Assembly (NCBI GenBank): GCA_033851915.1
Contig: JAWSVM010000001.1
Location: forward strand, 1,014,140 to 1,078,139
DNA: 64,000 nucleotides
Source: UBA1672 sp033851915
GTDB taxonomy: Bacteria > Pseudomonadota > Alphaproteobacteria > Micavibrionales > Micavibrionaceae
Direction: 5' to 3'
The first letter of the stretch is position 1. Every line of letters begins with the position of its first letter. The translations under genes and the position numbers were made by a program. Positions 25,583 through 34,225 of the stretch are shown one piece after another. The notes below the pieces were generated by a model that was not told where the DNA came from, made no database searches, and saw only the letters and a list, made by a program, of their open reading frames with translations.

Positions 25583-28500
25583 ATGTCTAACAATACACAA
25601 ATACCAACAAACCGTACTAATCCTATCGACATAAACGGTGATGATACTGACAATAGTATAAATGGGGGTAATGCTGATGAGAATATATATGGCCATGGTG
25701 GAAATGATACGATATTTGCAAATGAAGGTTCTGATTATGTATTCGGCGGTGACGGTGATGATAGCCTTTGGGGGCAAGATGGAGATGACTACCTTGTAGG
25801 GGGAGCAGGGATGGATCAAGTCGTTGGTGGTGATGGTAACGATTGGGTTGAAGGCGGAGATGGTAGAGATCTTGTTTATGGTGATGACGGCGATGATCGC
25901 GTAATAGGTGGCGCTGGTGATGACTCGGTTTCCGGAGGTGCTGGTAATGATGTTCTTGATGGCGGTCTCGGCAATGACACTCTTTGGGGTGGAACGGGTA
26001 ATGATACGTTAAATGGTGGTGACGGTGATGATAACTTATTTGAAGATACCGGCGATGACATTCTGAACGGTGGGGCTGGTAACGATTATTTGTATAGCGA
26101 TGAAGGCAACGACATTTTAAACGGCGATGCAGGTGATGACAGGCTGGAAGGAGGAACAGGAAACGACATTATAAATGGAGGCTCCGGCAATGATACGGTT
26201 GAATATTGGCAGTTTACATCAACAGACCACGGCGTTACTTCTGATTTGAGCCAAGGAACCACGTCAGATGATGGCAGTGGTGGTGTTGATACCTTAAGCA
26301 ATATAGAAAATATTAGAGGATCACGTTGGGGAGATAACCTAACCGGGGATGATGATGATAATGAATTACGGGGCGATGGCGGCAATGATGTGCTCAATGG
26401 CTTGGGCGGTAATGACACGTTATATGGTGGATCTGGTGATGATATCCTCAATGGAGGTAGTGGTCATGATAAATTATTTAGCGGATCTGGTAATGACACC
26501 CTCAATGGTGGTAGTGGGAATGATGAATTACAGGGCAGCAGTGGTGATGATACTCTGAACGGAGATGATGGTGATGACACCTTATTAGGTGGTTCGGGAG
26601 CTGATGACCTTGATGGCGGCGCAGGTACTGACAGAGCTTATTATGGTTTTGCTGCTGCAGGTGTGAATGTAGATCTTAGTCAGAATATCGCGTCAGATGA
26701 TGGTGATGGTGGATCTGATACCTTAACGAACATTGAAAATATTACAGGATCCGGCTTTAACGATACGATTATCGGTGATGATCAGAATAATTTGTTAATT
26801 GGTGGCGCCGGTGATGATGAAATATCAGGAGGAAATGGCGATGACCAACTTCAAGGCGGTGATGGTAATGACACAATCAATGGAGGTATGGGGAATGATA
26901 TTATCTTTGGTCAAGCTGGTGATGACGTCCTTTATGGCAATGAAGGTGATGACCAAATTATTGGCGATTTAGGCAATGATACTATTTTTGGTGGTGCAGG
27001 TAATGATGCTGTTTGGGCTGGCACGGGTGATGATGATGTCAACGGTGGCGCTGGTGATGACCAGCTTCAAGGTGGTGATGGTAATGACACACTCAATGGT
27101 GATGCTGGCGATGATACCATTTTTGGGCAAAACGGTAATGATGTCCTCTACGGTAATGAGGGTAATGATGAGCTTCAAGGCGGCAGCGGTAATGATGAAT
27201 TATATGGTGGATCAGATGATGATCTATTGCTCGGCGGGGCAGGAGATGATGCTCTGAATGGTGGTGATGGATCGGATACAGCCTATTATGGTATAGCCGC
27301 AGCAGGTGTAAATGTAGACCTTAGCCAGAATATCGCGTCAGATGATGGTGATGGTGGGGCGGATACTTTAACGAGCATTGAAAATGTTACAGGTTCTGCT
27401 TTCAATGATACAATTATCGGCGATAGTCAGAATAACATCATTGATGGCGGGACAGGTAATGATGTCTTAAATGGTGGTGCTGGTGATGATACTTATCTCT
27501 TTAGTCTAGGGGATGGAGATAATATTATTACCGATACATCTGGCTATGACGTCATAAAAGGCGGAGAAGGTATTCTCCAATCCTATTTGGTTTTTACCAG
27601 AATTGGCGATGATCTTGATATTAATGATGACCCTAGCCTTAATTTAACCTTCGCGAACGGGATTGTTGTAAAAGACTTTTATGCTGGCAACGTTATTGAA
27701 GAAATTCAGTTTAATGATGGCTCAACATTTGATTTGACGTCACTGCTTACGACTGTGTCTGTATTGCCATTATCCTTCACTGAAGCTGATTTAACATCTT
27801 ACACCAATCAGGATAAGGTCAATAATACCTTTGAGGTTATCGATGATACAGAGCTTCACTTGGCTGGGAATAGCTGGAAGGTGTTAGACTTTGATTACAC
27901 AGTTACAGACAACACATATGTGCAGCTTGATTATCAAACGGTGGTGCAAGGTGAAATCCAAGGTTTGTTGTTCTCTCCTGTAGGACGGAATGTGGATGGT
28001 GGCAGAACCTCTCATGATGCTTCTGAGATTATCCGTCTGGATGGTTACCAAAGCTTGAGTAGTGGTCAAGACACGCTCTATAGCGAGACGGCAGGAACAT
28101 GGGAAACCATTACGATAAAACTGTCTGATTATAATGCTATTGGTACGCAAATTGATAATCTTGTCTTTGTGAATGACGATGATGATGACAAAACGGGTGA
28201 AGCATTGTTTCGTAACATTAGAGTTTATGAGGATGATACAAACGCAACACCTGTTTCTGTATATGATGTTCATTTGAATTTCGCTGAAGCTGATTTAACG
28301 TCTTATACCAATCAGGATAAGGTCAATAATACGTTTGAGGTTATCGATGATACAGAGCTTCACTTGGCTGGAAATAGCTGGAAGGTGTTAGACTTTGATT
28401 ACACGGTCACAGACAACACATATGTGCAGCTTGATTATCAAACGGTAGTACAAGGTGAAATTCAAGGCTTGTTCTTCTCTCCTGTAGGACGGAATGTGGC

Positions 28501-29182
28501 AGGTGGCAGAACTTCCCATGATGCTTCTGAAATCATCCGTTTGGATGGTTACCAAAGCTTGAGTAGTGGTCAAGACACGCTCTATAGCGAGACGGCAGGA
28601 ACATGGGAAACCATTACGATAAAACTGTCTGACTATAATGCTATTGGTACACAAATTGATAACCTTGTCTTTGTGAATGACGATGATGATGACAAAACGG
28701 GTGAAGCATTGTTCCGCAACATTAAAGTCTATGAGGAGGGCACATCAGGCGCAGATACATTAAATGGTTCCGTGTTCAACGAAACATTATATGGGCGTGA
28801 TGGTGATGATATGCTCTACGGTAATGATGGTGATGATATTCTGTATGGCGGCGGCGATACTGATACGTTGTCCGGTGGCAGTGGTGCGGATGTATTCGTA
28901 TTTGAATCCGCATCAGCATTCTCAAATGTTGATACGGTAACTGATTTTGATGTATCTGAAAGTGATGTTATTGATATTGCAGATTTATTGAGTGGTTATG
29001 ATCCGTTAACAGATGCTATCTCAGACTTTGTTCAAATCACTGATAATGGCACAGACAGTGTTCTATCTGTTGATGCAAATGGCGGTGCAGATAACTTTGT
29101 TCAAGTTGCGACATTGCTGAATGTTACCGGCCTTACTGACGAGGATGCCCTTGAAACATCAGGGAATTTGATTACGGTTTAG
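25583..29182 (+). CDS. RTX-type calcium-binding secreted protein
   Basis: Read from the ATG at 25583, behind AAAGGAG; the frame opens slightly earlier. The 1199-residue product is mostly nonapeptide repeats of the type GGxGxDxLx, from about residue 20 to 640, interrupted three times by a longer spacer whose second and third copies read AAAGVNVDLSQNIASDDGDGG. These repeats bind calcium outside the cell. Residues about 725-1045 hold two near-identical 168-residue modules rich in aromatic and Asp residues. A short RTX block follows, then a C-terminal tail (ADVFVFESAS, DVSESDVIDIADLL, YDPLTDAISDFVQIT) of the VC_A0849-type type I secretion target. There is no Sec signal, as expected. No type I transporter is nearby. 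Function beyond secretion and calcium binding is unknown. Confidence 0.9.
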   Translation: MSNNTQIPTNRTNPIDINGDDTDNSINGGNADENIYGHGGNDTIFANEGSDYVFGGDGDDSLWGQDGDDYLVGGAGMDQVVGGDGNDWVEGGDGRDLVYGDDGDDRVIGGAGDDSVSGGAGNDVLDGGLGNDTLWGGTGNDTLNGGDGDDNLFEDTGDDILNGGAGNDYLYSDEGNDILNGDAGDDRLEGGTGNDIINGGSGNDTVEYWQFTSTDHGVTSDLSQGTTSDDGSGGVDTLSNIENIRGSRWGDNLTGDDDDNELRGDGGNDVLNGLGGNDTLYGGSGDDILNGGSGHDKLFSGSGNDTLNGGSGNDELQGSSGDDTLNGDDGDDTLLGGSGADDLDGGAGTDRAYYGFAAAGVNVDLSQNIASDDGDGGSDTLTNIENITGSGFNDTIIGDDQNNLLIGGAGDDEISGGNGDDQLQGGDGNDTINGGMGNDIIFGQAGDDVLYGNEGDDQIIGDLGNDTIFGGAGNDAVWAGTGDDDVNGGAGDDQLQGGDGNDTLNGDAGDDTIFGQNGNDVLYGNEGNDELQGGSGNDELYGGSDDDLLLGGAGDDALNGGDGSDTAYYGIAAAGVNVDLSQNIASDDGDGGADTLTSIENVTGSAFNDTIIGDSQNNIIDGGTGNDVLNGGAGDDTYLFSLGDGDNIITDTSGYDVIKGGEGILQSYLVFTRIGDDLDINDDPSLNLTFANGIVVKDFYAGNVIEEIQFNDGSTFDLTSLLTTVSVLPLSFTEADLTSYTNQDKVNNTFEVIDDTELHLAGNSWKVLDFDYTVTDNTYVQLDYQTVVQGEIQGLLFSPVGRNVDGGRTSHDASEIIRLDGYQSLSSGQDTLYSETAGTWETITIKLSDYNAIGTQIDNLVFVNDDDDDKTGEALFRNIRVYEDDTNATPVSVYDVHLNFAEADLTSYTNQDKVNNTFEVIDDTELHLAGNSWKVLDFDYTVTDNTYVQLDYQTVVQGEIQGLFFSPVGRNVAGGRTSHDASEIIRLDGYQSLSSGQDTLYSETAGTWETITIKLSDYNAIGTQIDNLVFVNDDDDDKTGEALFRNIKVYEEGTSGADTLNGSVFNETLYGRDGDDMLYGNDGDDILYGGGDTDTLSGGSGADVFVFESASAFSNVDTVTDFDVSESDVIDIADLLSGYDPLTDAISDFVQITDNGTDSVLSVDANGGADNFVQVATLLNVTGLTDEDALETSGNLITV
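27776..28739 (+). repeat. 504-bp tandem duplication inside the RTX gene
   Basis: Two copies begin at 27776 (TTCACTGAAGCTGATTTAAC) and 28280 (TTCGCTGAAGCTGATTTAAC), exactly 504 bases apart, and stay almost identical through AACATTAGAGTTTATGAGG / AACATTAAAGTCTATGAGG. Differences are mostly at third codon positions, so the duplication is fairly recent and under protein-level constraint. Each copy encodes one 168-residue module. Confidence 0.92.
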
Positions 29183-29205
29183 CCTGCATGGCAATTAGAA
29201 ACAAT

Positions 29206-29236
29206 GAATATGGGGGTTATCGATATCCCCATATTC
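29206..29236 (+). terminator. hairpin after the RTX gene
   Basis: GAATATGGGG (29206-29215) pairs with CCCCATATTC (29227-29236) over an eleven-base loop, 24 bases after the RTX stop codon. A T-rich run follows at about 29244-29250, slightly distant, so it is a moderate terminator candidate. Confidence 0.6.
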
Positions 29237-29353
29237 GAGAAATAATTTTTGATTTACGTCGTTATGCATTCTGGATTCTTCCTTTTTTTTCTAGCGTTTT
29301 TTATTAATATCTTATTATATAAGGTCAAAATTTGACGAATGTTTGGCGAAATT

Positions 29354-30043
29354 ATGCGCGTACTGATAGTAGACAATAACCTTAAGACATTAGACTTCCT
29401 TAGTAATATCCTTGGAAAAGAAGGGTTTACAGTAACTTCTTCTGATACGGGCCATGGCGGTTTGGCGCAGTTTCGGGCTGAACCACCTGATTTTATATGT
29501 CTGGATATTATGATGCCGGATATATCGGGCTATGATGTTTGCAAAGAGATAAGAAAAACGAACGAAGAAATCCCAATTATTTTTATAAGCGCGAAGAATA
29601 ATATTTCAGATAAAATCGTAGGCTTGGAAGTTGGTGCAGATGATTATATTACAAAACCATTTGATATAGGCGAAGTTATCGCCCGTATTCGCGCCGTTGC
29701 ACGTCGGTCTTTGATAAATAAAAAATCTATAGAAGAGATAAATGAATATTTCCAAATGGGAGATTTATTTATATATCCCAAAAAATTGAAAGCGCAACGC
29801 GAAGGCATGGATATAGATCTTAGTCTTCGTGAAATTAATATTCTTACAATATTACACCAGAATAAAAATAACGTTGTTAATAAAGATGCGTTACTCGATT
29901 TTTGCTGGGGGATGCATATTATGCCGGAGAGCCGCACGGTTGCATGGCATATTTCGCAATTACGTAAACGCGTGGAAATAGACACTAAAAATCCGTCTTT
30001 GATTAAGACTGTGCATGGTGTGGGTTATAAGTATGAAGAGTGA
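29354..30043 (+). CDS. OmpR/PhoB-family response regulator
   Basis: Read from the ATG of MRVLIVDNN; an in-frame ATG five codons earlier is also possible and neither has a strong ribosome site. The 229-residue product has a receiver domain (phosphoacceptor D51 in CLDIMMPD, K near 100 in ITKPF) and a winged-helix DNA-binding domain (about 130-228) with SLREINILTILHQ and the closing IKTVHGVGYKYEE. It overlaps the start of the hybrid kinase gene, so the pair is a two-component system. It lies between two RTX genes, which may be its targets; that is inference from position only. Confidence 0.92.
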   Translation: MRVLIVDNNLKTLDFLSNILGKEGFTVTSSDTGHGGLAQFRAEPPDFICLDIMMPDISGYDVCKEIRKTNEEIPIIFISAKNNISDKIVGLEVGADDYITKPFDIGEVIARIRAVARRSLINKKSIEEINEYFQMGDLFIYPKKLKAQREGMDIDLSLREINILTILHQNKNNVVNKDALLDFCWGMHIMPESRTVAWHISQLRKRVEIDTKNPSLIKTVHGVGYKYEE

Positions 30044-32264
30044 ATATTTACAGGATTTATTAAATTATTTTAATCGATTTGTTGTCTATATACGTTCTAA
30101 AAGCGCTATTAAAATCTCCGGTGATGCGTTTGCTCTCTACATACAAAATCATAATACTGCTCTAAAGTTTTCGGCGATCATTGTCTGTTCTTTAGTCTTA
30201 GTGAAGATATATCTCTATGGCTTTCCGGGTAGTGTCAGAACATTGGTTATTATGACGGTGTTTTGCGGTATTGGCTCTTTTTCTGTGATGAACCAGCTCA
30301 GTTTATATAAAAAATGTCTGGATGAAGAATATTCATCTCGTGCGATTGTTGAGGGAGATATTTTCTATAGGCTTATTCTAAACAAGCTTGGCTATACAAT
30401 TCCATGGTTGCTCTATTTATTTTGGCCCATTAATGCAGTTTATTTTTATGACCATGTTCTTGGGTTTGCTTTTGTATTTTGTATTATCGCTATATATCCG
30501 TCAATTAGTGCCCCTGCATGGCCATTATTCCTATGGGATGTGGGTATTCATGTTGTCATTATTCTGTTTATTACAATTTATCATTATAATATTCAGGAAA
30601 CTCCGGTGGCAGGTTTCGTTATAATACTCTTTAGTTTTTACACAGGTGTTATTGCGTGGAAGTTAAACAGGACGTCGTATGAGCTGTTTAAAAAGAAAGC
30701 AGATTTGCAGTTGGCAATGGAAAATGCTCAACATGCCCATAAAGCCAAAACCGAGTTCCTTGCAATTATGTCTCATGAGATTAGAACCTCAATGAATGGC
30801 GTTATTGGTATGCTTGATTTTTTAAAGGGGATGAAGCTTACGAAAGAACAAAGCCGATGTATTACAACGATAGATGAATGTTCTGATACGCTTATCAATA
30901 CACTAAATGATGTTCTTGATTATTCGAAAATAGAGGCGGGGAAGTTTGATATTCGTCCGGTTAATTTTAATGTTCGAGAGTGGATGGAACGTATTGTTAA
31001 TTTGTTTCGCGTTAGAGCCAAAAAAGAGAACATAGTTTTTAATATCCATATTGATGAACACGTGCCAGAGGTTATTTATAATGATCCGAACAGGCTGCAG
31101 CAAATAACGGTTAATTTACTTAGTAATGCTTTTAAGTTCACCGATGATGGCGTGGTTTCTCTCCAGATCAGCTTTAACGGCAACCAGTTGTTAGGAAGCG
31201 TGCGGGTAGAAATAGAAGATACAGGCGTAGGTATTAGCGATAGTGATCAGAAGATGCTCTTTGAACAGTATAGCCAAATTACAAATGAAGACGGTTCCCA
31301 AAATAAAATTTCTTACCAAGGGACGGGATTGGGGCTGTTTATTTCTCAGCGGTTAGTGCGGCTATTGGGCGGAGATATCGGTGTAAAAAGCAAGAAGGGG
31401 GAGGGGAGTTTATTTTGGTATGAAATACCGTATGAGCAGCCCATTTCGGAAGATGAAGATGTTGATACTATCTTGGAAGGTAAGCACGAAACATATAGTA
31501 TTTTGTTGGTAGATGATAACCGACTTAATCAGCAGATCGTAAGACGATATTTACAAAATAGGTCACATAAAGTTCTGAGCGCTCATAGTGGTCAGGACGC
31601 TTTTAGGTATTTGCAGCAAGGGCATTCTATTGATGCAATTTTAATGGATTTACAAATGCCAGATATCGATGGCATTGAAACAACATTGCAAATCAGAAGT
31701 CAATTCCATGATTATAATAACGTTCCGATTATTGCTCTGACAGCCAACTTAATGGCCGATACTTTGAACAAGTGTTATGCCGCGGGGATGGTTGATTATA
31801 TTGCTAAACCGATTAGAAAAGAACAATTTTTTCAAAAGCTATATTATCATATTGAAAAAGCAAAGTCTGAACCATCCATAAATAATAAGGGCGCGGAGCC
31901 TGATGATATAAGCATTTTCTCTCAGGCTATAGAAATGAAATTAGAGGAACTAACAGAAGAATTCGGAAGAGATTATGCCCTCTATGTTATCAATGATCAC
32001 TTGGTGGAAATGCAAAGCCTGATAGCAATAATCGGTTTTGCGTCTTTGAGCTATAATATGAAGAAAACAAAGCAATCTATCCATGATCTGATAACAATTA
32101 GCGGCAATATAGGTTTGCAAGAAACCTCCCGTCTTTGTGAGGAGGTAGAGGATAGATTTAATAAATCACCCGCTAAAATGCCTAGATCTATGATTAGAAG
32201 GCTCTTGGCAAAAGCGAGAGATGAAAGAAGCCTTCTGCTATCACATCTTTCAAAGGTTGATTAA
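30033..32264 (+). CDS. hybrid sensor histidine kinase with receiver and Hpt domains
   Basis: Read from the ATG at 30033, eleven bases inside the response regulator gene; an upstream in-frame ATG at 30015 is possible. The 743-residue product has about six hydrophobic segments in residues 40-205, a HisKA domain with H248 in IMSHEIRTSMNGVIG, a HATPase domain with NLLSNAFKFTDDG and GTGLGLFISQRLV, a receiver with DLQMPDIDG, and a C-terminal helical Hpt-like region with IHDLITISGNIGL. The usual Pro after the kinase His block (R-T-P-M-N) is Ser here. The predicted phosphorelay is H-D-H then to the OmpR-type partner. The signal is unknown; the sensor is membrane-embedded without a large periplasmic domain. 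Confidence 0.9.
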   Translation: MKSEYLQDLLNYFNRFVVYIRSKSAIKISGDAFALYIQNHNTALKFSAIIVCSLVLVKIYLYGFPGSVRTLVIMTVFCGIGSFSVMNQLSLYKKCLDEEYSSRAIVEGDIFYRLILNKLGYTIPWLLYLFWPINAVYFYDHVLGFAFVFCIIAIYPSISAPAWPLFLWDVGIHVVIILFITIYHYNIQETPVAGFVIILFSFYTGVIAWKLNRTSYELFKKKADLQLAMENAQHAHKAKTEFLAIMSHEIRTSMNGVIGMLDFLKGMKLTKEQSRCITTIDECSDTLINTLNDVLDYSKIEAGKFDIRPVNFNVREWMERIVNLFRVRAKKENIVFNIHIDEHVPEVIYNDPNRLQQITVNLLSNAFKFTDDGVVSLQISFNGNQLLGSVRVEIEDTGVGISDSDQKMLFEQYSQITNEDGSQNKISYQGTGLGLFISQRLVRLLGGDIGVKSKKGEGSLFWYEIPYEQPISEDEDVDTILEGKHETYSILLVDDNRLNQQIVRRYLQNRSHKVLSAHSGQDAFRYLQQGHSIDAILMDLQMPDIDGIETTLQIRSQFHDYNNVPIIALTANLMADTLNKCYAAGMVDYIAKPIRKEQFFQKLYYHIEKAKSEPSINNKGAEPDDISIFSQAIEMKLEELTEEFGRDYALYVINDHLVEMQSLIAIIGFASLSYNMKKTKQSIHDLITISGNIGLQETSRLCEEVEDRFNKSPAKMPRSMIRRLLAKARDERSLLLSHLSKVD

Positions 32265-32357
32265 TTTTCTTACAAATTTCTTACAAATCCCTAACACATG
32301 GTGTGCCCTGAAAATGGTTTAGTAAGCCATCGTAATAATCATGAGGAGTAAGAAATA

Positions 32358-33750
32358 ATGACAATTTACAACCAACCTTTTTCACAAGTCTTGCAAGCAG
32401 CAATACTTTTGGATCAACAAATATCAAGTTGGACGCCGCAGCAAATTCAAGACTGGGCAACCAATACCCCACAAGCTGTTGAAACGACAATATTGGACTA
32501 TGGATATTGTTTAATTACTCACCCTGATTTCTCCACGGCTTCTCCGCAGGATCAACAAATTGCGCAGGACGTATTTAGATCTCATCTTGAAAATTTCGGG
32601 CAATATATTGCAACCCCAACATTAAGCAATATTTTATCTGACTTGGCGATAGCCGGAAACCTTGAGGGCGTTGACGCTGTTACGGATAATTTAAGTGATG
32701 ATGTGCAAACTTTCATCGATCCATATACATGGAGCAATATCATCCAGTNNNNNNNNNNNNNNNNNNNNNNNNNNNNNNNNNNNNNNNNNNNNNNNNNNNN
32801 NNNNNNNNNNNNNNNNNNNNNNNNNNNNNNNNNNNNNTATGCAGATATTTCTATGTTGGTTGATATAGCCACGTTGGGTTATGTTATGGAGAATGCTGGT
32901 TTCCAAGGTAACATTGGTCTTATTGATGCGATCACGGATAGCTTGAGCGATGATGCCCAAACCTACCTTCAGCCATCGACATGGAGCAATATCATCCAGT
33001 NNNNNNNNNNNNNNNNNNNNNNNNNNNNNNNNNNNNNNNNNNNNNNNNNNNNNNNNNNNNNNNNNNNNNNCAGATCATTCCTATGCAGATATCGCGACGT
33101 TGGTTGATATGGGACAGATGAACACAACAGTTCAAAATCTTGCATCGAACGATAATTTTGATGCTGTTGATGCTGTACTTGATAACTTGAGCGCGAATGC
33201 GCTGACGTCTATTGATACGGTTGCTCTTGATGCTTCAGATGTTGCTGTTGGTTCAGATAGTTCAGATATCATCTGGGGTCTATTCGGTGGTACTGAAGCC
33301 TTGTATGGCCTTGGTGGCAATGATCTTCTCATTGGCGGCAGTGGCGATACGGCTCTATATGGTGGTGATGGTAATGACCGTCTCTATGATTTGGGTGGAA
33401 ATGGTGATGATGTGATATCCGGTGGTGATGGTTCAGACCGCCTCTATGGTGGTGGTGGAGCGGACACATTTGTGTTCCGTGAAGGCGAAACCGGTGTCGA
33501 TACTGTATTGGGCTTTAATTCTGGTGCAGGGGACCGTTTGGATATTACCAATTATCTAGATCAGTTTGATCCGCTTCAAGATGCTATTAATGACTTTGTT
33601 ATTCTTACGGAATCAAATGGCAGCACAACAGTTTCTATTGATATTGATGGAACAGGTTCTGGAGTGGCGCAAGATATCGCAGTATTGCGTGGTTCTACCG
33701 GTCTGGATATCACTGATGTGATTGATGTTGATACTGGAATAATTGTCTAA
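32358..33750 (+). CDS. RTX-type secreted protein with N-terminal tandem repeats (gene broken by assembly gaps)
   Basis: One gene is split by two runs of N. The N-terminal part starts MTIYNQPFSQ; repeated units of about 84 residues follow, each with SYADI-x-x-LVD near the start and SDDAQT-x-x-x-P-x-TWSNIIQ at the end. RTX repeats (GGNDLLIGGSGD, GGDGSDRLYGGGGAD) come next, then a secretion tail (DQFDPLQDAINDFVILTE) closely like that of the larger RTX protein. The frame changes across the second gap only because N-run lengths are not real, so this should not be read as a frameshift. Both gaps begin right after the same TGGAGCAATATCATCCAGT, 252 bases apart, so the assembler collapsed repeat units and the true repeat number is unknown. 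A purine-rich AGGAGTAAG site precedes the ATG. Confidence 0.85.
32749..32837. other. assembly gap 1 (89 N) in repeat gene
   Basis: A run of 89 N begins right after TGGAGCAATATCATCCAGT, the end of a repeat unit. The missing sequence probably contains one or more further 252-base units. Confidence 0.99.
33001..33070. other. assembly gap 2 (70 N) in repeat gene
   Basis: A run of 70 N begins after the same repeat-end sequence as gap 1, exactly 252 bases later. Its stated length is not a multiple of three and therefore breaks the reading frame artificially. Confidence 0.99.
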
Positions 33751-33777
33751 AACATAACTTACTTTATTTTGTAGTAA

Positions 33778-33812
33778 ACAGAGCCATATGTTGTGTGTGG
33801 CTCTGTTTTTTT
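33778..33812 (+). terminator. rho-independent terminator after the second RTX gene
   Basis: ACAGAGCCA (33778-33786) pairs with TGGCTCTGT (33798-33806) and is followed directly by a T run. It closes the RTX gene before the convergent ferredoxin gene. Confidence 0.88.
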
Positions 33813-33841
33813 ATTTACGGAAATACATACCTGCAGGTATT

Positions 33842-34144
33842 TTATGCCAAAGTAACGCGCAAGCCATCAAGCGTTTTATCCAAAATAATCTGGCAAGAGA
33901 GGCGAGAGTTTTTGTCGACATTGAAGGCTTCATCCAGCATTTCTTCTTCGTCGCTGCGCATTGTGTGTAGCTTGCCTACCCAATCTTCATTGATATAAAC
34001 ATGGCATGTCGCGCAGGCACACGCGCCGCCGCACTCTGCTTTAATCGGGAAGCCGTAATCACGGATAACCTCCATTAGTCTCCATCCTTCGATGGCTTCT
34101 AATTCGTGTTCTTTGCCGTCATGGCCGGTTAAATATATTTTCAT
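33842..34144 (-). CDS. 2Fe-2S ferredoxin, adrenodoxin type
   Basis: A 100-residue ferredoxin with the cluster cysteines C38, C44, C47 (CGGACACATCHVY) and C84 (RLSCQ), which is the spacing of the adrenodoxin/putidaredoxin type. DEEEMLDEAF before the last Cys is the usual acidic partner-binding helix. It carries single electrons between a reductase and an oxygenase or biosynthetic enzyme in the cytoplasm; the partners are not in the window. It stands alone, separated from the porin gene by that gene's terminator. Confidence 0.93.
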   Translation of the reverse strand: MKIYLTGHDGKEHELEAIEGWRLMEVIRDYGFPIKAECGGACACATCHVYINEDWVGKLHTMRSDEEEMLDEAFNVDKNSRLSCQIILDKTLDGLRVTLA

Positions 34145-34168
34145 ATGTGCTTAAGTCTTGTCGCATTA

Positions 34169-34206
34169 GAAAAAGGCCGTGAGTCTCTAGGGAAGAGTCA
34201 CGGCCT
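34169..34206 (-). terminator. rho-independent terminator after the porin gene
   Basis: On the minus strand AGGCCGTGA (34206-34198) pairs with TCACGGCCT (34182-34174) and is followed by five T. It ends the porin transcript 20 bases after the stop codon and separates it from the ferredoxin gene. Confidence 0.9.
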
Positions 34207-34225
34207 GCTCATTAAGTGTAATTTT

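Noticed and set aside
25876..27178. Minus-strand ORFs with Ser/Pro-rich repeats opposite the RTX gene
   Set aside because: Reverse reading of GGxGxDxLx codons gives such repeats automatically.
27460..29160. Search for CRISPR-like regular repeats in the window
   Set aside because: All regular repeats found are in-frame coding repeats of RTX or VCBS type; no short identical repeats with unique spacers and no cas genes were seen.
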